Of a stretch of DNA of 64,000 nt, positions 48,767-60,050 are shown piece after piece. The notes beneath the pieces are model-generated. The model was not told where the DNA came from. It searched no databases and saw only the letters and a program-made list of their open reading frames with translations. Made by a program: the position numbers and the translations under genes. Source of the stretch: Chytriomyces cf. hyalinus JEL632. Lineage: Eukaryota; Chytridiomycota; Chytridiomycetes; Chytridiales; Chytriomycetaceae. Numbering within the stretch: the first letter of the stretch is position 1; every line of letters starts with the position of its first letter. Where the stretch lies: positions 54,883 to 118,882 of the forward strand of contig JAIWWG010000090.1 of assembly GCA_025435555.1 (NCBI GenBank). Direction: 5' to 3'.

Positions 48767-50991
48767 ATGACCAACTTTGGTGAGCTTTCCTCGCTGCTGC
48801 TGCTGCATGTTGCCTGGCTGCCCACCACATGCGGATAAACTAACCCACCGCTCTTTCATCGTGTGCATGCACTATCTTCTCCCAGACCGCAACCGAATTC
48901 TCGACACTGTCCTTGACCACATTGGAGGAACGCCAGCTGTCCGTGTCAACAACATTCCCAAGTCCGAGGGTGTCCAGTGTGAAATCGGTATGTACGGACA
49001 GCCTTGTCTCTTCTCTCGCTCCTTCTGCTTCTGGATGTGGCTGTTGACGCCACATGCTCGCTGCAGTTGCCAAGTGCGAGTTCTTCAACGCCGGCGGCTC
49101 CGTCAAAGACCGGATCGGCAAGCGCATGATTCTCGAGGCCGAGAAGGCGGGTATCATCAAAAAGGGCGACACAATCATTGAGGTGAGTTGGTCAGAACCC
49201 TTTCTTGTATCCCGAAGACCCCCGATATTCGCGTCACATGATTGATTGTAAAAAAAAACAAAAAAAACTAAATCACCACCCACCAATTGCTTCCAGCCAA
49301 CTTCGGGAAACACCGGAATCGGTCTTGCCTTGACGGCTGCCGTGAAGGGATACAAGGCCGTCATCACGCTGCCAGAGAAAATGTCCCAGGAAAAGGTCGA
49401 TATTCTCAAGGGTCTTGGCGCTGAAATCATCCGGACACCCACCGAAGCTGCTTGGGACAGTCCTGAATCCCACATTGGAGTCGCAAAGCGATTGAATGCT
49501 GAAATCAAGGACTCTTGGATCCCCGACCAGTATGCCAACATCAACAACCCCATGGCCCACTACGAGGGTTGGTTTTCCATTGAACAAGTTTCGAATAACT
49601 TGTAATGGTTGCTTATTTTTTCCGATATGCAGGAACTGCTGCTGAAATCTGGTCCCAATGCGACGGCAAGATTGACATGTTCGTTGCCACCACCGGAACT
49701 GGAGGCACCATTGCGGGAATTGCCAAGTTCCTGAAGGAGAAGAACCCCAACATCATTGTAAGTCCCACCTTTGAGGTTCATCATTCCTGTTTTTCAAACC
49801 CGACCCTTCTTTTACAGATTGTTGGAGTCGACCCCAATGGTTCCATTCTTGCTCTGCCCGCATCGCTCAACCCAGAAGGTATCCACTCATACCAGGTAAA
49901 ACTTCGACACCTTGCTCTTCTTCCTCTACCGCCATTAAACCTCTTTTATCACCACAGGTTGAGGGTATCGGATACGATTTCATCCCTGAAGTTTTGGACC
50001 GCTCCAACATTGACCAATGGGTTAAGACCGACGACAAGGAATCATTCATTATGGCTCGTAGAATGATGCGTGAGGAGGGACTTTTGTGTGGTGAGGCGGG
50101 CTCGATCGTATTTCGTGTCTTCTCGCATCAATGTTAAATTATTTTTCCGTCGAAAACAGGTGGTTCTTGTGGAGCTGCAATGGTTGGTGCCTTGAAAGCT
50201 GCCAAGTCATTGAAGGCTGGACAAAGATGTGTCGTTCTGCTTGCTGACTCTATCAGAAACTACATGACCAAACATCTCAAGTAAGTTGGAGCGGTTTGGA
50301 TTTTTCGCGTACAACCAGGGATCTGATTTTTTGGCCACCGCTTGTTTCCTTTTACAGTGACGATTGGATGGCTGCCAACGGATTCTCTGATGAAGCCACG
50401 CGTAAGGTTAAGGAGGACAAGAAACTTCAATGGAACGGCGCTGCTGTCGGAGACTTGAAATTGACTGCTGCCGTCACTGTTCCAGAAACTGTAAGCACCT
50501 CTCTTTTGTATGCAAAAAGTTGGCTGCACGTGTTCACTTAACGTCTGACATTCTCATCGCGCAATTTTCAGACTTCTTGTGAGGCTGCCATCAAGATTAT
50601 GCAGGACAAGGGCTTTGACCAGCTTCCAGTTACCAAGAAAGATTCAAAGAAGCTCATTGGAATGATTACCCTGGGTATGTGTGTGTTATTTGGGGCATTC
50701 TGAAAACCTGCACTGCCTTAACCCGCCCGTTTCAATAACATAGGTGATGCCCTCTCGAAAATTGCATCTGGCCGTGCCACTCTTAAATCTGAAGTTGGCC
50801 CTTGCATGATCCACTTCCCCAAAAGCAAAAAGTTTGCTGAAGTCACTGTTGCAACCCCATTGGAATCCCTGGACTCCTTCTTCAACTCAAACTATGCTGC
50901 GATTGTCACGGAAAATGTGAAGGGAGAGAAACTTGTTCGTCACGTTGTCACCAAGGTGGATTTGCTGACATTTTTGGTTGCAAAGGCTTGA
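48767..50991 (+). CDS. Cystathionine beta-synthase
   Basis: About ten exons. Exon 1 is tiny (MTNF, ATG 48767) and splices through GTGAGC...TCCCAG to [20 protein letters not shown] enzyme motifs: [16 protein letters not shown] with the PLP-binding Lys, [47 protein letters not shown] (phosphate loop), [12 protein letters not shown]. The C-terminus carries a pair of CBS (Bateman) domains ([38 protein letters not shown]). The heme-binding N-terminal CxxH region of animal enzymes is absent, as in yeast. It condenses homocysteine with serine to cystathionine in the reverse trans-sulfuration route to cysteine, hence to glutathione. Complete, stop at 50991. Confidence 0.94.
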
Positions 50992-52186
50992 GTGGGGTGT
51001 TTTTTTTTGGTCTTATTTCTCTTTTGTTTTTTCAGTGGGTGTGGAAGTGGAAGGCATGGGGAGTCTCTTTTTTCCCAAAGATACATTTTTTTTGATTTTC
51101 AGTAAAAAGACTTTTGTTGGTTGCTTGGTTGGTGTGCATTTCTGTAAATTGTGTTGAAGAAAAAACCCTGCGGATGGATGTTGAAGCAGTGCAAGTGCAA
51201 ATTGCAGCCATCAACGTCAAGCTCAGTTGCTAGCTCGGAAGATGAAACATTGGGGGCCTGTCACCTTGGCAACTTTGGGACATTGGGTTGTATTTAAATT
51301 CCACTTGTATTTTGCACTGAACTGCTTGGCAGAAGCAGAGAGAGTATTGGCTACTGCAGTATTCTAAGTCCACAATTAGTCACAAGTTTTTTATTTGAAC
51401 TGGACCCATTCTAAACCAACCAACCACCTTGCAACTTTTTCAGGGTCCATTCTGACACAAATGTTCTGCTCCCACATACAGACATGCAGCCCACTATAAA
51501 AATGTCTACATTTCCTTCAACCAAAATCCAGACATCTTCAAAATGCTTCCTTCAAAGTGCAACCCTTCTGCACAGTCCTACAACCAAAAAGTGTCAGAAA
51601 TCCATCTCGATCCTACAACATAGAATAGTAGATGGTGCTGATTTGGACAGGAGAAACATCTGAACACTCAAGGTGGTCCAAAATCCTTGAGGAAGGTCTG
51701 AGGAATGGGTGGTTACATTCATTGGTGAATAAAATCAAGGTAGATATTGGAATCAATGCGTTTATCTAAGAGATCAAAGCAAACAAAACATGTGTAAAGT
51801 AAACAACATAAATAAAAACCGTCACGTGCCACTATGATTTTACTGCGTCGCGCTCTATGCTTTGCAGTGCACCGCCTTTTGAGAACTGGACAATTCCCAT
51901 CAAAGCACGGTTTGGTGAATACTATCTTCTTCCATCTTGGCGTCTGACCATCTTCCCCCAAGGGCTTTGCATTAGTAAGAGTTAACATAGCGTTATATAT
52001 CCTGAATTTTGGCCTGATTGTAAACCAATTTCACCCATGGTCAGTACTCTTCTTCCCTACACTGTTCCACCAGTAAGTATTTGTCCTCTGATAGTGTCAT
52101 AGTATCCTTGTCCTGCCTGCTACACCACAGGGGACGTAAATGGGATAGCCTCTGTTTTGGACAAACAGGAAAAGTAGCACAACACC
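50992..52186. other. Gene-free, CpG-poor spacer
   Basis: 1.2 kb after the CBS gene. Nothing longer than an 89-codon frame was found and no motif. Sequence composition changes here from CpG-containing gene DNA to the CpG-poor style that continues to the window end. It may hold old repeat fragments that cannot be named by eye. Confidence 0.5.
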
Positions 52187-53567
52187 TCAAAGTAAGTTGA
52201 ATAGTTTGCTGGATTTATTTGATTTGTTTATCACTGTCATCTTCAGAAGAAGCAATCTGGACAACCCAAGGTGAAGCAACCGATGCCCAGGAAGCATGGG
52301 ACTCATGGAAGAGATAGAGAGAGGGATCGAGAGCAAGAAAAGGAAAAGGCTGCTGAATTCTGGGGAAGATTCCACTGGATCCGATGCTGAACAACCGGTC
52401 GAAGTCTTGCAGAAGACATCAAAGTCGGTTAAACGAATCTGCACGGAGTATCTGGACGGAGACCGGATTTTGAATGGCATCGAAAAGAGGCTCAAACTGC
52501 CTGAGCCACTAGACATTCTCAAACACGCCCGAGCGAAGAAATGTACAGCAGAATCAGTTGTTGGCTGAGAGGGATCAAGACAGAGAAAGAGAGAGAGAAA
52601 AGGAGGGGCGCGACAGGGAAAGAGAGAGGTTAGTAGTTTAATTTGTTTATTGTGAAGTCACTGATTTTGTTTGATAGAGAGGGAACACGAGCAAGCGCCA
52701 GAGAACAAGATTGAGAAATCGCGCGGGAGAAAGAATGGGAGAAAGAAAAACTTTTGGAGCGTGAACGGTATCAGCAGCAACTCAAATACGCACTGTCAGA
52801 TCGAGATATATACTGAGCTATAACCCGCGATAGTCCTGAGCCAGAGCAGGACTTTTATACGGGGTCGTTCTCAAATTCGACTCAACGAAGGCGTCCAACC
52901 ATGCTATCTGCTTTCGAAGCCGACTATCATATTCACACGTATTTGTACACAGCTTCTTCCTTCAACTCCGTTTCCTCGTCAGACTTGGATAAATTTGTCA
53001 ATACGACCAGTGGTGCCGCCGAACAACTGTACGCATCGCATTCTCAATCAGCACCTCAATCAATCGATACTTCAGCCCCTGTTGCAACAATTGCAGATAC
53101 CCAACACTTTAATTTGCTTGACAAGATTCAACATAATTGTAAACCCATTCATATTCTGCAATTGGTTTTGGATACTCTCGCTTCATTCTCGGCGCCTGCG
53201 AATCTGGCTGTAAACGAAAATACTTCGAATACCGACGCTTCGAATATTCGTGTACCGGATGTCTCCTCCATTGGGGACTATTCTTCTTTACTTGAAGAAG
53301 CGACTCGAGTTTTTCCAGACTGGTCCACAGAGCGCATATGCATCATCTCTCCGTCGGAATTGCACAAGTGTTTGTCTGATGTGGTGGTAACTATGTTTTT
53401 GTTAAAGTTTTCAGACCTTTTAGTTTATACTACGTCAACGCAACTATAAAACAGGTAGTGCAGCAAGAAATTGCGTCTGACTCTTACGCGCCAGAACGGC
53501 AAACACGGCACATTGGACTCTTTGCAACAAAATCGATTCCAGCAAACATGCTGATTGTGGAAATCAA
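52187..53567 (+). pseudogene. Decayed inverted partial copy of the PHD-SET gene
   Basis: It matches the reverse complement of about 44642-43430, including introns. It starts at the splice donor after the PHD exons (aaagtaagttgaatag) and ends inside the SET domain after a stretch matching ATKSIPTNALIAEI. PHD finger and the long C-terminus are missing. Stops arise from single transitions (CGAGAT-CGAG to CAAGAT-TGAG, and TACCGAG to TACTGAG). About 185 bp of unrelated DNA (~52351-52535) interrupts the copy. The longest remaining open segment (52901-53449) still reads as the source protein with ~90% identity by eye. Confidence 0.88.
52351..52535. other. Insertion within the PHD-SET copy
   Basis: Relative to the source gene, extra sequence sits between matches to aaggaaaagg and cgagcgaagaaatgtacag. 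It is open in one plus frame (EDSTGSDAEQPVEVLQKTSK...), and has no visible inverted ends. Origin unknown. Confidence 0.6.
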
Positions 53568-54016
53568 TGGCGAATATCGAACTTACTCCAGTGGGATCAC
53601 AGTCTTACCTTGCGAATGCACGTTCATGTGTTGCTGATACTAGCGGCGCAATCTCTGAAAGCAACCACCAAGTGGCCCAGACTCATCCCATGACAATAAA
53701 CAACAGCTGACCGCGCCAATCCAAGCGCAATCCGTGAAGCATGCATTCCAGAATTGCGCGCACTTGTTGAAGGGGCCGGATCATCGTTTTAGGCAAAAAG
53801 CATCACTGGCTGTCGTGGCTGCTGACTCCAAATCTGTCACTGATTCCAATGTTTCCCAATACGCCGTACTTCCCTTCTGCTGTTGCAGGGCATTAGAAGA
53901 GAATTAAAGTTGTTCAAAGGCATCCTCTGGATCGCTCAGCCGTGGGGTCTGACAGATGACCACGTGATTTGCTTGTGGATATCGAATGCATTTTTGACTG
54001 CGAATTACAGCTAATA
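53568..54016. other. Spacer before the Harbinger-like element
   Basis: No gene or named repeat was recognised. At 54017 the sequence changes to GGGGGTTTCAAAGTTAAAAAAG, which could be the outer end of the next element. Confidence 0.4.
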
Positions 54017-54286
54017 GGGGGTTTCAAAGTTAAAAAAGTTTTTGATTTCCATTTATCTTGAAATCAATTTCTGCCTTCCCCAAAAATCGATTTCTGGACT
54101 TGAAACCAACCTCCGAATCACTTTTAAGAAAAGAAAACGATTCTAGAAACGATTTCTACACACTCAACACCAAAATGGCAAAGACAGCAGTCAAAAAGGC
54201 ACCTGTGCATCCAAGTACTATCCCCACTCCAAGTCGCAAGGCAAGCACAGCAGCTCAGGTTCCAAAGCAAGTGTCAGCTTAGGCAC

Positions 54287-54831
54287 TGTTGAGACACCAG
54301 TATTGGAGGTGTCATGAGGAGTGGAGATGAAGGAGGCAAGCTTGCAACTAGTGATTGGTGTGCAGCTTGTGATTGGAGGAGTGGGAAAATTGTTTTTAGT
54401 TCTGGAGAGAAATTTCGGATTTTTCATGACAATGGAAAACTGCTTCCATTGTTATGCTTCCAGGATGATTCTGATTGGTTTTCATTCTTCTACCTTTTCC
54501 TATTTAGTTGGACCATTTCTTTCTCTTTTCTGTTTGTGAACTTATAGTGCAAGTGAGCAGTGATACTGACATCACTGTTTAAGGTATTAAACTATTGGTG
54601 AACTTATAGTGCAAGTGAGCAGTGATACTGACATCACTGTTTAAGGTATTAAAGTATTGGTGAACTTATAGTGCAAGTGAGCAGTGATACTGACATCACT
54701 GTTTAAGGTATTAAAGTATTGGTGAACTTATAGTGCAAGTGAGCAGTGATACTGACATCACTGTTTAAGTTACCTGATCAGATTCTCTCTGGTCATAATC
54801 ATTGTGAACCCAAAAGAGTGTGGTTACAACA
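54287..54831 (+). repeat. Left LTR (545 bp)
   Basis: Starts TGTTGAGACACCAG and ends GTGGTTACAACA. Contains four tandem copies of a 62-bp unit. Confidence 0.92.
54538..54770 (+). repeat. 62-bp tandem repeat, about four copies
   Basis: The unit begins gtgaacttatagtgcaagtg and includes gatactgacatcactgttta. Copies are nearly identical (one has aaactattg where others have aaagtattg). The right LTR has three copies (59048-59218), which explains the whole length difference of 62 bp between the LTRs. Confidence 0.9.
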
Positions 54832-54844
54832 CGTTATCAGCACC
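54832..54844 (+). promoter_or_regulatory. Putative primer-binding site
   Basis: CGTTATCAGCACC directly follows the left LTR. Its complement, GGTGCTGATAACG, looks like the anticodon arm of an isoleucine tRNA (loop CTGATAAC), rather than a tRNA 3' end. Copia-class elements are known that prime from an internal half-tRNA, so this is plausible but inferred. Confidence 0.5.
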
Positions 54845-55610
54845 AATCTCTAAACGTGAGCACAGACGACTCTTTGTCTAAATCTATCCCAATCTTCACT
54901 GGAGCTGGAGACACTTGGGGAAATTTCTTCTTGCGCTTGAGAACTGCACTTGAGGCAAAAGAAATTAGCTATGTCCTGACTCACACTGAATCTCAGGCAC
55001 AAGCTTTGGAAAAATTCAAAACTCGGTCTTGGGCAAAAGATGATGCTGTGGCCAGATTTTTCATCCTTGGAAAGCTGGCAGATTCCAGTATGAATATTGT
55101 TGCTACCTGCAAGACAGCTTCAGAAGTCATTACCACTCTGAAGAAGAGATATGAGGAAAATTCTACCATGTCTCTTATTGGGAGGATTGATGCCCTGATT
55201 GACATGAAGTACAAGGAAGGGGAAAACCTGTCTGCACATATTGGTCAAGTGAAAAGACTGGCAGATCTTATCACAGAGAACAAAACAGCACTGACTTCAG
55301 AGAAACTCCAAATGGTGATCCTACTGAGAGGAATGCCACACACAGAGGAATGGAGAGCAGTAGTGGCTAGTTTGAAATCTCAACCTGAGTCTCAGTTGAA
55401 TATTGAGCAAGTCCAGACTACACTTCTGGAAATCAATAGATCAAACAAGTCAAGGCAGGTCAAAAGCAAAAGTGGAAAGGATCAAGCATTTGAGGCACAG
55501 AACAAGAGCTCAAATGAAAAAGACAAATCCAAGGTAGAGTGCTTCAGCTGTGGCAAGAAAGGTCATTACAGTAGAGACTGTAGATCTGCTCCCAAGAAGG
55601 ATTCAAGAGG
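54832..55610 (+). CDS. Copia gag with CCHC zinc knuckle (no ATG)
   Basis: An open frame starts inside the LTR end and includes KSIPIFTGAGDTWGNFFLRL (Copia gag N-terminal domain), a UBN2-like helical region (TASEVITTLKKRYEENSTMS, DALIDMKYKEGENLSAHI) and the zinc knuckle CFSCGKKGHYSRDC. No ATG lies upstream of the gag domain; a GTG at about 54854 (VSTDDS) sits where a start would be expected, suggesting a mutated ATG. The frame is lost after ~55605, where coding-like sequence continues in another frame. Function in the element: virus-like particle protein of an intracellular retrotransposon. Confidence 0.8.
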
Positions 55611-55679
55611 TCTGACAAGAAAGACAGTAACAAGAAGAATGATCAAGCATCATTTGCGTATCAGGCAGCAAACACCAAG

Positions 55680-58600
55680 ACAGCTCCTGGTACGTTGACA
55701 GTGGAGCATCCAAGACATACACCAAGGACAAGTGGGCCTTGGTAGACTGTACTGAGTTTGAGCAACCAGATAGTGTGACAGTGGGAGATGGCAAAGTGCT
55801 TCCTGTAGTTGGTAAAGGAAGAGTCCATTTCAATGCCAAGGTAGATGGGAAGGAACATGAGGTCTCCTTCAATGATGTCTACTATGTCCCTGACCTAGTC
55901 TCAAACCTGATGTCCATGGCAGCACTGGACAAACTTGGAGTGGAGAGCAGCTCAAAGAATGGGCGCAAGACTTACACTTACAAAGGAAAGAAAATGATGG
56001 AGTCTCAAGTCCTCAACAACAGATGGTTGATAAGCTTGGAGGCAAAGCCAGGAAATGCACAGGAATATGCAAATCTGGCAGGAACTGCAGAGCTGTCTTA
56101 TGAGCTCCTGCACAGAAGGACAGCACATATGTCACTGAAGACATTAGCCAAGAGGGTTGATGGGATTTCAGTTAAAATACCACAAGAGAACAAAGCTTGT
56201 GGGAACTGTATGAAGGGTAAAATGCCCAACAGGTCATTCAAAGCTACTGGGAACAACAGCATCAGGAAACCTCTAGAGCTACTACACTTGGATTGCATTG
56301 TGATCAATACAACTGGAGCAAGGGGAGAAAAGTACTGCCATGTTTTCACTGATGAGTACACTGGAGCTGTATTCACATTCCCGACTGCTACAAAGGGCGG
56401 ACCTGAGCTCAAGGCATGTTTTACAGACTGGCTACCATTTGTTGAAAGAATCAGTAGCAATAAGGTCATGGCCATTAGATCTGATAATGCTAAGGAATAC
56501 ACAGAAGGTGTGTTCAAGGCGTACCTGCGGGAAAGAGGAATTGAGCATCAAATGATAGCACCTTATGAGCATCAGCAAAATGGGACAGCTGAAAGAATGA
56601 ACAGGACTGTCATGGAAAGAGCAAGAACTATCCTCAGTGAGAGTGGCATCAGCAAAAATCACTGGACCTCTGCAGTTCAGACATCTGCTTTTATCATTAA
56701 CAGAACTTTTGAGTCAAGAGATTCCAAAACACCATAGGAGTTGTTGACTGGATCAAGACCAAACCTGTCCAAACTGATTGTGTTTGGTGCAAAAGGATGG
56801 GTGAAAGTCCCAATTGAGAAAAGCAAGTCCAAGCTTGATGAAAGAGCACAGGAATGCAGAATGGTTGGATATGCCAATCAAGGAACTGCTTACATAGTGG
56901 TATTGAAGAACCACAAGCTTATGGTCACAAGCAATGTGAAGTTTGATGAGACTTTCAAGCCTGAATCTGGGTCTGGATCACAAACACAAGTGTCAGATGC
57001 TGAAGAAGATGATGACAACTCTTGGAGTTCAGATGTTGAACAAGTTCAAGGGGAGACTACAAATGACATTCCCACAGTTGAAGGGGAGTCAGATGAGGAT
57101 TCAGTAAATGATCCAGAAGAAACTGAAGCTCAACCAGTTCAAGTCAGAAGATCAGAAAGAATTGCTAAGAGCAAGATACCAGTCTTCAAAATCAGAATCA
57201 ACAAAGGCGACAACATTGATTTTGCATTGCTGACCTACAAGCAAGCAAGAAACAGTCTTCTTTGGGAATCAAGGTACAAGATTGCCACTGATAAGGAAAT
57301 GAAGAACTTGGAAAAGTATGACACTTGGTCATGGGGGTATTTACCAAAGGGAGTCAAACCTCATCCAAGCTTGTGGGTCATAACAGACAAAGAGCTACCA
57401 GACAAAACTATAGGCAAAGGGAGACTTGTAGTTGATGGTTCAAAGCAGCAAGGTGTTCTGGAGGTGTTTGCTCCAGTAGCCAGAGCAACATCTATAAGAA
57501 TACTCATGACATTGGCAACTCACCTGGGAATGGACATTCACCAGAGTGATGTGGTGGCAGCCTATTTGAACAGTCTGCTTAAGCCAGGGGAAGAGATCTG
57601 GATGATTCCACCACAAGGCTATGAGAAGTATGATGAGCATGAAAGGCTTCTCTACTGCAAGCTCAAGAAGGCACTGTATGGTCTCAAACAAGCAGGAAGA
57701 AGATGGAGAGAGAGACTCAGCACCTTCCTGATAAAACAAGGGTTCAGGGTTCTACTGCAAGAGCTATGTATTTTTGTCAAAGGGAAGATCTCAGACAAGA
57801 CATTGACCATGATTGGAACAATTGTAGATGATCTACTCACAAGCTACTTTGCGGAAAACAGAAGCAACTTTATGCAACTGTGGGATGCCATTTTAAAAGA
57901 GTTTGAAGTGAAGGACATGGGCAAGATCAGCAGATATCTTGGGATCAACTTTGAGTACAACAAGAAAGAAGGCAAGCTGACCATGTCACAGCAAAAGATG
58001 GTGCAAGAGATTCTTGACACTTTTGACATGACTGACTGCAAGCCAAGACCAACCCCAATGACAGCCAGACTGCAGATTTACCCAGAGCAAGATAAGGCAG
58101 AGATGACACAGAAGCCTTACAGAAAGCTTGTGGGATGTCTGATGTACCCAACTATCTGGACAAGACCTGATATTGCATTCCATGTGGGAATGTTGGGCCA
58201 GTGCTCAAGTCAAGCAAATGACACTCACTGGAAAGCTGGAATGAAAGTCCTCAGATACCTGAAAGGAACCATGGGGACAAAACTTGTCTGCAAAAGATCA
58301 AGTACAGTTGATCTGGTTGGTTATGCAGATGCAGAGTTTGGAGGAGATGTAAGGAGTGCAAAGCCAGTATTTGGCTACATGTGGTTTCTGGGAGGATGCC
58401 TGGTGGATTGGAAATCCAAGAAAAGCCAAACAGTGGCAGCATCAACAACTGCAGCAGAGTTGGAGGGACTCTACCAATGTTACCAACAGAGTGCTTGGAT
58501 TGCAGAGATGTACTTAGAGATCACAGGCATTAGTCTTTACCCAATCAAGATTTACCAAGACAACAGAGCAGTCATACTATTGGTCAAATCTGAAGGAATA

Positions 58601-58804
58601 GTCGATCGCATGAAACATGAATTGGTCAGGATCCAGTATCTGAGAGAAAAGATACAACAGGGAAAGTTGATTGTCAGCAAAGTGGATACAACCAATATGC
58701 TCTCTGATGGAATGACCAAGTCACTTGGAAAGAACTTGCATAGAGTATACATGGAACAAGCAGGACTGGATTTTAACAGTTGCTTGCTTGAAGGGGAGTG
58801 TTGA
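55680..58804 (+). pseudogene. Copia pol (protease, integrase, RT, RNase H) with lesions
   Basis: Protease has WYVDSGASKTY. The integrase has the HHCC zinc region (LLHRRTAHMS ... CGNCMKGK), Asp in LLHLDCIVI and MAIRSDNAKEY, and Glu in QQNGTAERMNR. An in-frame TAG at about 56735-56737 (after RDSKTP) separates it from ELLTGSRPN and the rest. Reverse transcriptase shows MDIHQSDVVAAYLNSLL, LYCKLKKALYGLKQAG and GTIVDDLL (usual YVDDLL). RNase H has VGYADAEFGGD, QTVAASTTAAELEGLYQ and IYQDNRAVILL. The stop lies at 58804 inside the right LTR. Two single-base frame changes lie between gag and protease (~55605 and ~55680). Confidence 0.9.
58790..58798 (+). promoter_or_regulatory. Polypurine tract
   Basis: GAAGGGGAG abuts the right LTR and would prime plus-strand DNA synthesis. 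Confidence 0.85.
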
Positions 58805-59281
58805 GACACCAGTGTTGGAGGTGTCATGAGGAGTGGAGATGAAGGAGGCAAGCTTGCAACTAGTGATTGGTGTGCAGCTTGTGATTGGAGGAGTGGGAAA
58901 ATTGTTTTTAGTTCTGGAGAGAAATTTCGGATTTTTCATGACAATGGAAAACTGCTTCCATTGTTATGCTTCCAGGATGATTCTGATTGGTTTTCATTCT
59001 TCTACCTTTTCCTATTTAGTTGGACCATTTCTTTCTCTTTTCTGTTTGTGAACTTATAGTGCAAGTGAGCAGTGATACTGACATCACTGTTTAAGGTATT
59101 AAAGTATTGGTGAACTTATAGTGCAAGTGAGCAGTGATACTGACATCACTGTTTAAGGTATTAAAGTATTGGTGAACTTATAGTGCAAGTGAGCAGTGAT
59201 ACTGACATCACTGTTTAAGTTACCTGATCAGATTCTCTCTGGTCATAATCATTGTGAACCCAAAAGAGTGTGGTTACAACA
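58799..59281 (+). repeat. Right LTR (483 bp)
   Basis: Identical to the left LTR except for accagtgttgg versus accagtattgg, the single variant in the tandem repeat, and one 62-bp unit fewer. Confidence 0.92.
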
Positions 59282-59702
59282 GGCGCAAAAACAACGCCTG
59301 CTCAGTACACAGAGATCCTGGAATGGTTTGGCATGGAGGAGAACTTTGCCCTGATTAACGGGGCTGCAGGACATGAAAAAAGGATGGGTTCGGGAGTGAA
59401 GATGAAAATTGTCGATGGCTACTGCGCACTTGCAGACCACAAGTTCCACACAACTTGGGATCACCACACAGCAAAGAACCGATTCACAGCCTGGAAGTCT
59501 AAGTACTTGTCAACAAAGGCCAAGGCTGAGAGAACAGGATTTGGGCTCACTGAAAAGGAGATTGATTCTGGAATGACTCTGGATGACAAACTGGACAGCA
59601 AGTGTTTCATGTTTCATGACATGGATAAGTTGTTTGGTCATCGCGCAAATGTTGTCCCTATGGAAAAATTAAATTTTAATCTCCAAAATTTCCAAAATTT
59701 TT

Positions 59703-60050
59703 TCAAATCACCTCATCCATTTCTTGAAAGCAATCCATTGCCAACTTCACTTTCACACGCCAATTTGTTTCAGATGTGCTGAACTTCGATGCAGCAGTCG
59801 ACTCGGTTGGATAGACTTTGAGGAAGTAAAGGGCCCACAGAAAGCACTCCTTTTTTAAACAAACAGCCCCAAACAATTCATGAACAATTTCCCACACATC
59901 AACTGCTGAGTCCACACTCAGTCCAAAATGGGCAACGAAATGCCGTTTCCAAATGACTGGATGTCTGTTGAAAGTGTCGGCTGACTTGCCAATGATTGGC
60001 GCTGCTCTGACAATGATTGAGGCAAGTTCATGATCCCAACTGAACACCAT
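59703..60050 (-). pseudogene. Harbinger-type transposase, N-terminal fragment
   Basis: First ATG is 60050. Motifs: FGLSVDSAVDVWEIVHELF, FLWALYFLKVYPTE and KFSTSETNWRVKVK. These match the pre-catalytic region of PIF/Harbinger (DDE_Tnp_4) transposases, where L-W-A-L-x-F-L-K-x-Y precedes the TEx..S.F..S...W segment. The DDE core that should follow is absent, and the frame stops at 59703 next to the end of the Myb-like gene. It is therefore a truncated, inactive copy. Confidence 0.75.

Larger units (their letters stand above)
54287..59281 (+). mobile_element. Complete Copia-type LTR retrotransposon
   Basis: The left LTR is 54287-54831 and the right LTR 58799-59281, both TG...CA. Flanking 5-mers are GGCAC and GGCGC, a target duplication with one mismatch. 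Order: LTR, primer-binding region, gag, protease, integrase, reverse transcriptase, RNase H, polypurine tract (58790-58798, GAAGGGGAG), LTR. Integrase before reverse transcriptase defines the Copia/Ty1 class. The LTRs differ by two substitutions and by one unit of an internal tandem repeat, so insertion is recent. Coding lesions (two frame changes, one stop, no ATG for gag) mean this copy is not autonomous. Confidence 0.93.
54175..59700 (+). pseudogene. Myb/SANT-like gene split by the Copia insertion
   Basis: The 5' part runs from ATG 54175 (MAKTAVKKAPVHPSTIPTPS) to the insertion at 54286. The 3' part resumes after 59281 with ALINGAAGHEKRMGSGVKMK, TTWDHHTAKNRFTAWKSKYL and GFGLTEKEIDSGMTLDDKL, ending near DMDKLFGHRANVVP. 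This order (a Trp-anchored, TAK...F..WK..Y helix, then TG.GLT...LD.KL...C..F..MD.LFG) is that of fungal Myb/SANT-like proteins encoded next to Harbinger transposases. The two parts are out of frame by one base and a TAG lies just before the insertion, so decay preceded or followed insertion. Confidence 0.75.

Noticed and set aside
54538-54770. Four regularly spaced 62-bp repeats as a possible CRISPR-like array
   Set aside because: The units are directly abutting with no spacers, lie inside an LTR, and recur with three copies in the other LTR.
55600-55700. Programmed frameshift between gag and pol
   Set aside because: Two separate frame changes are needed and the coding-like sequence between them is in a third frame; Copia elements normally use a single frame, so lesions are the simpler reading.
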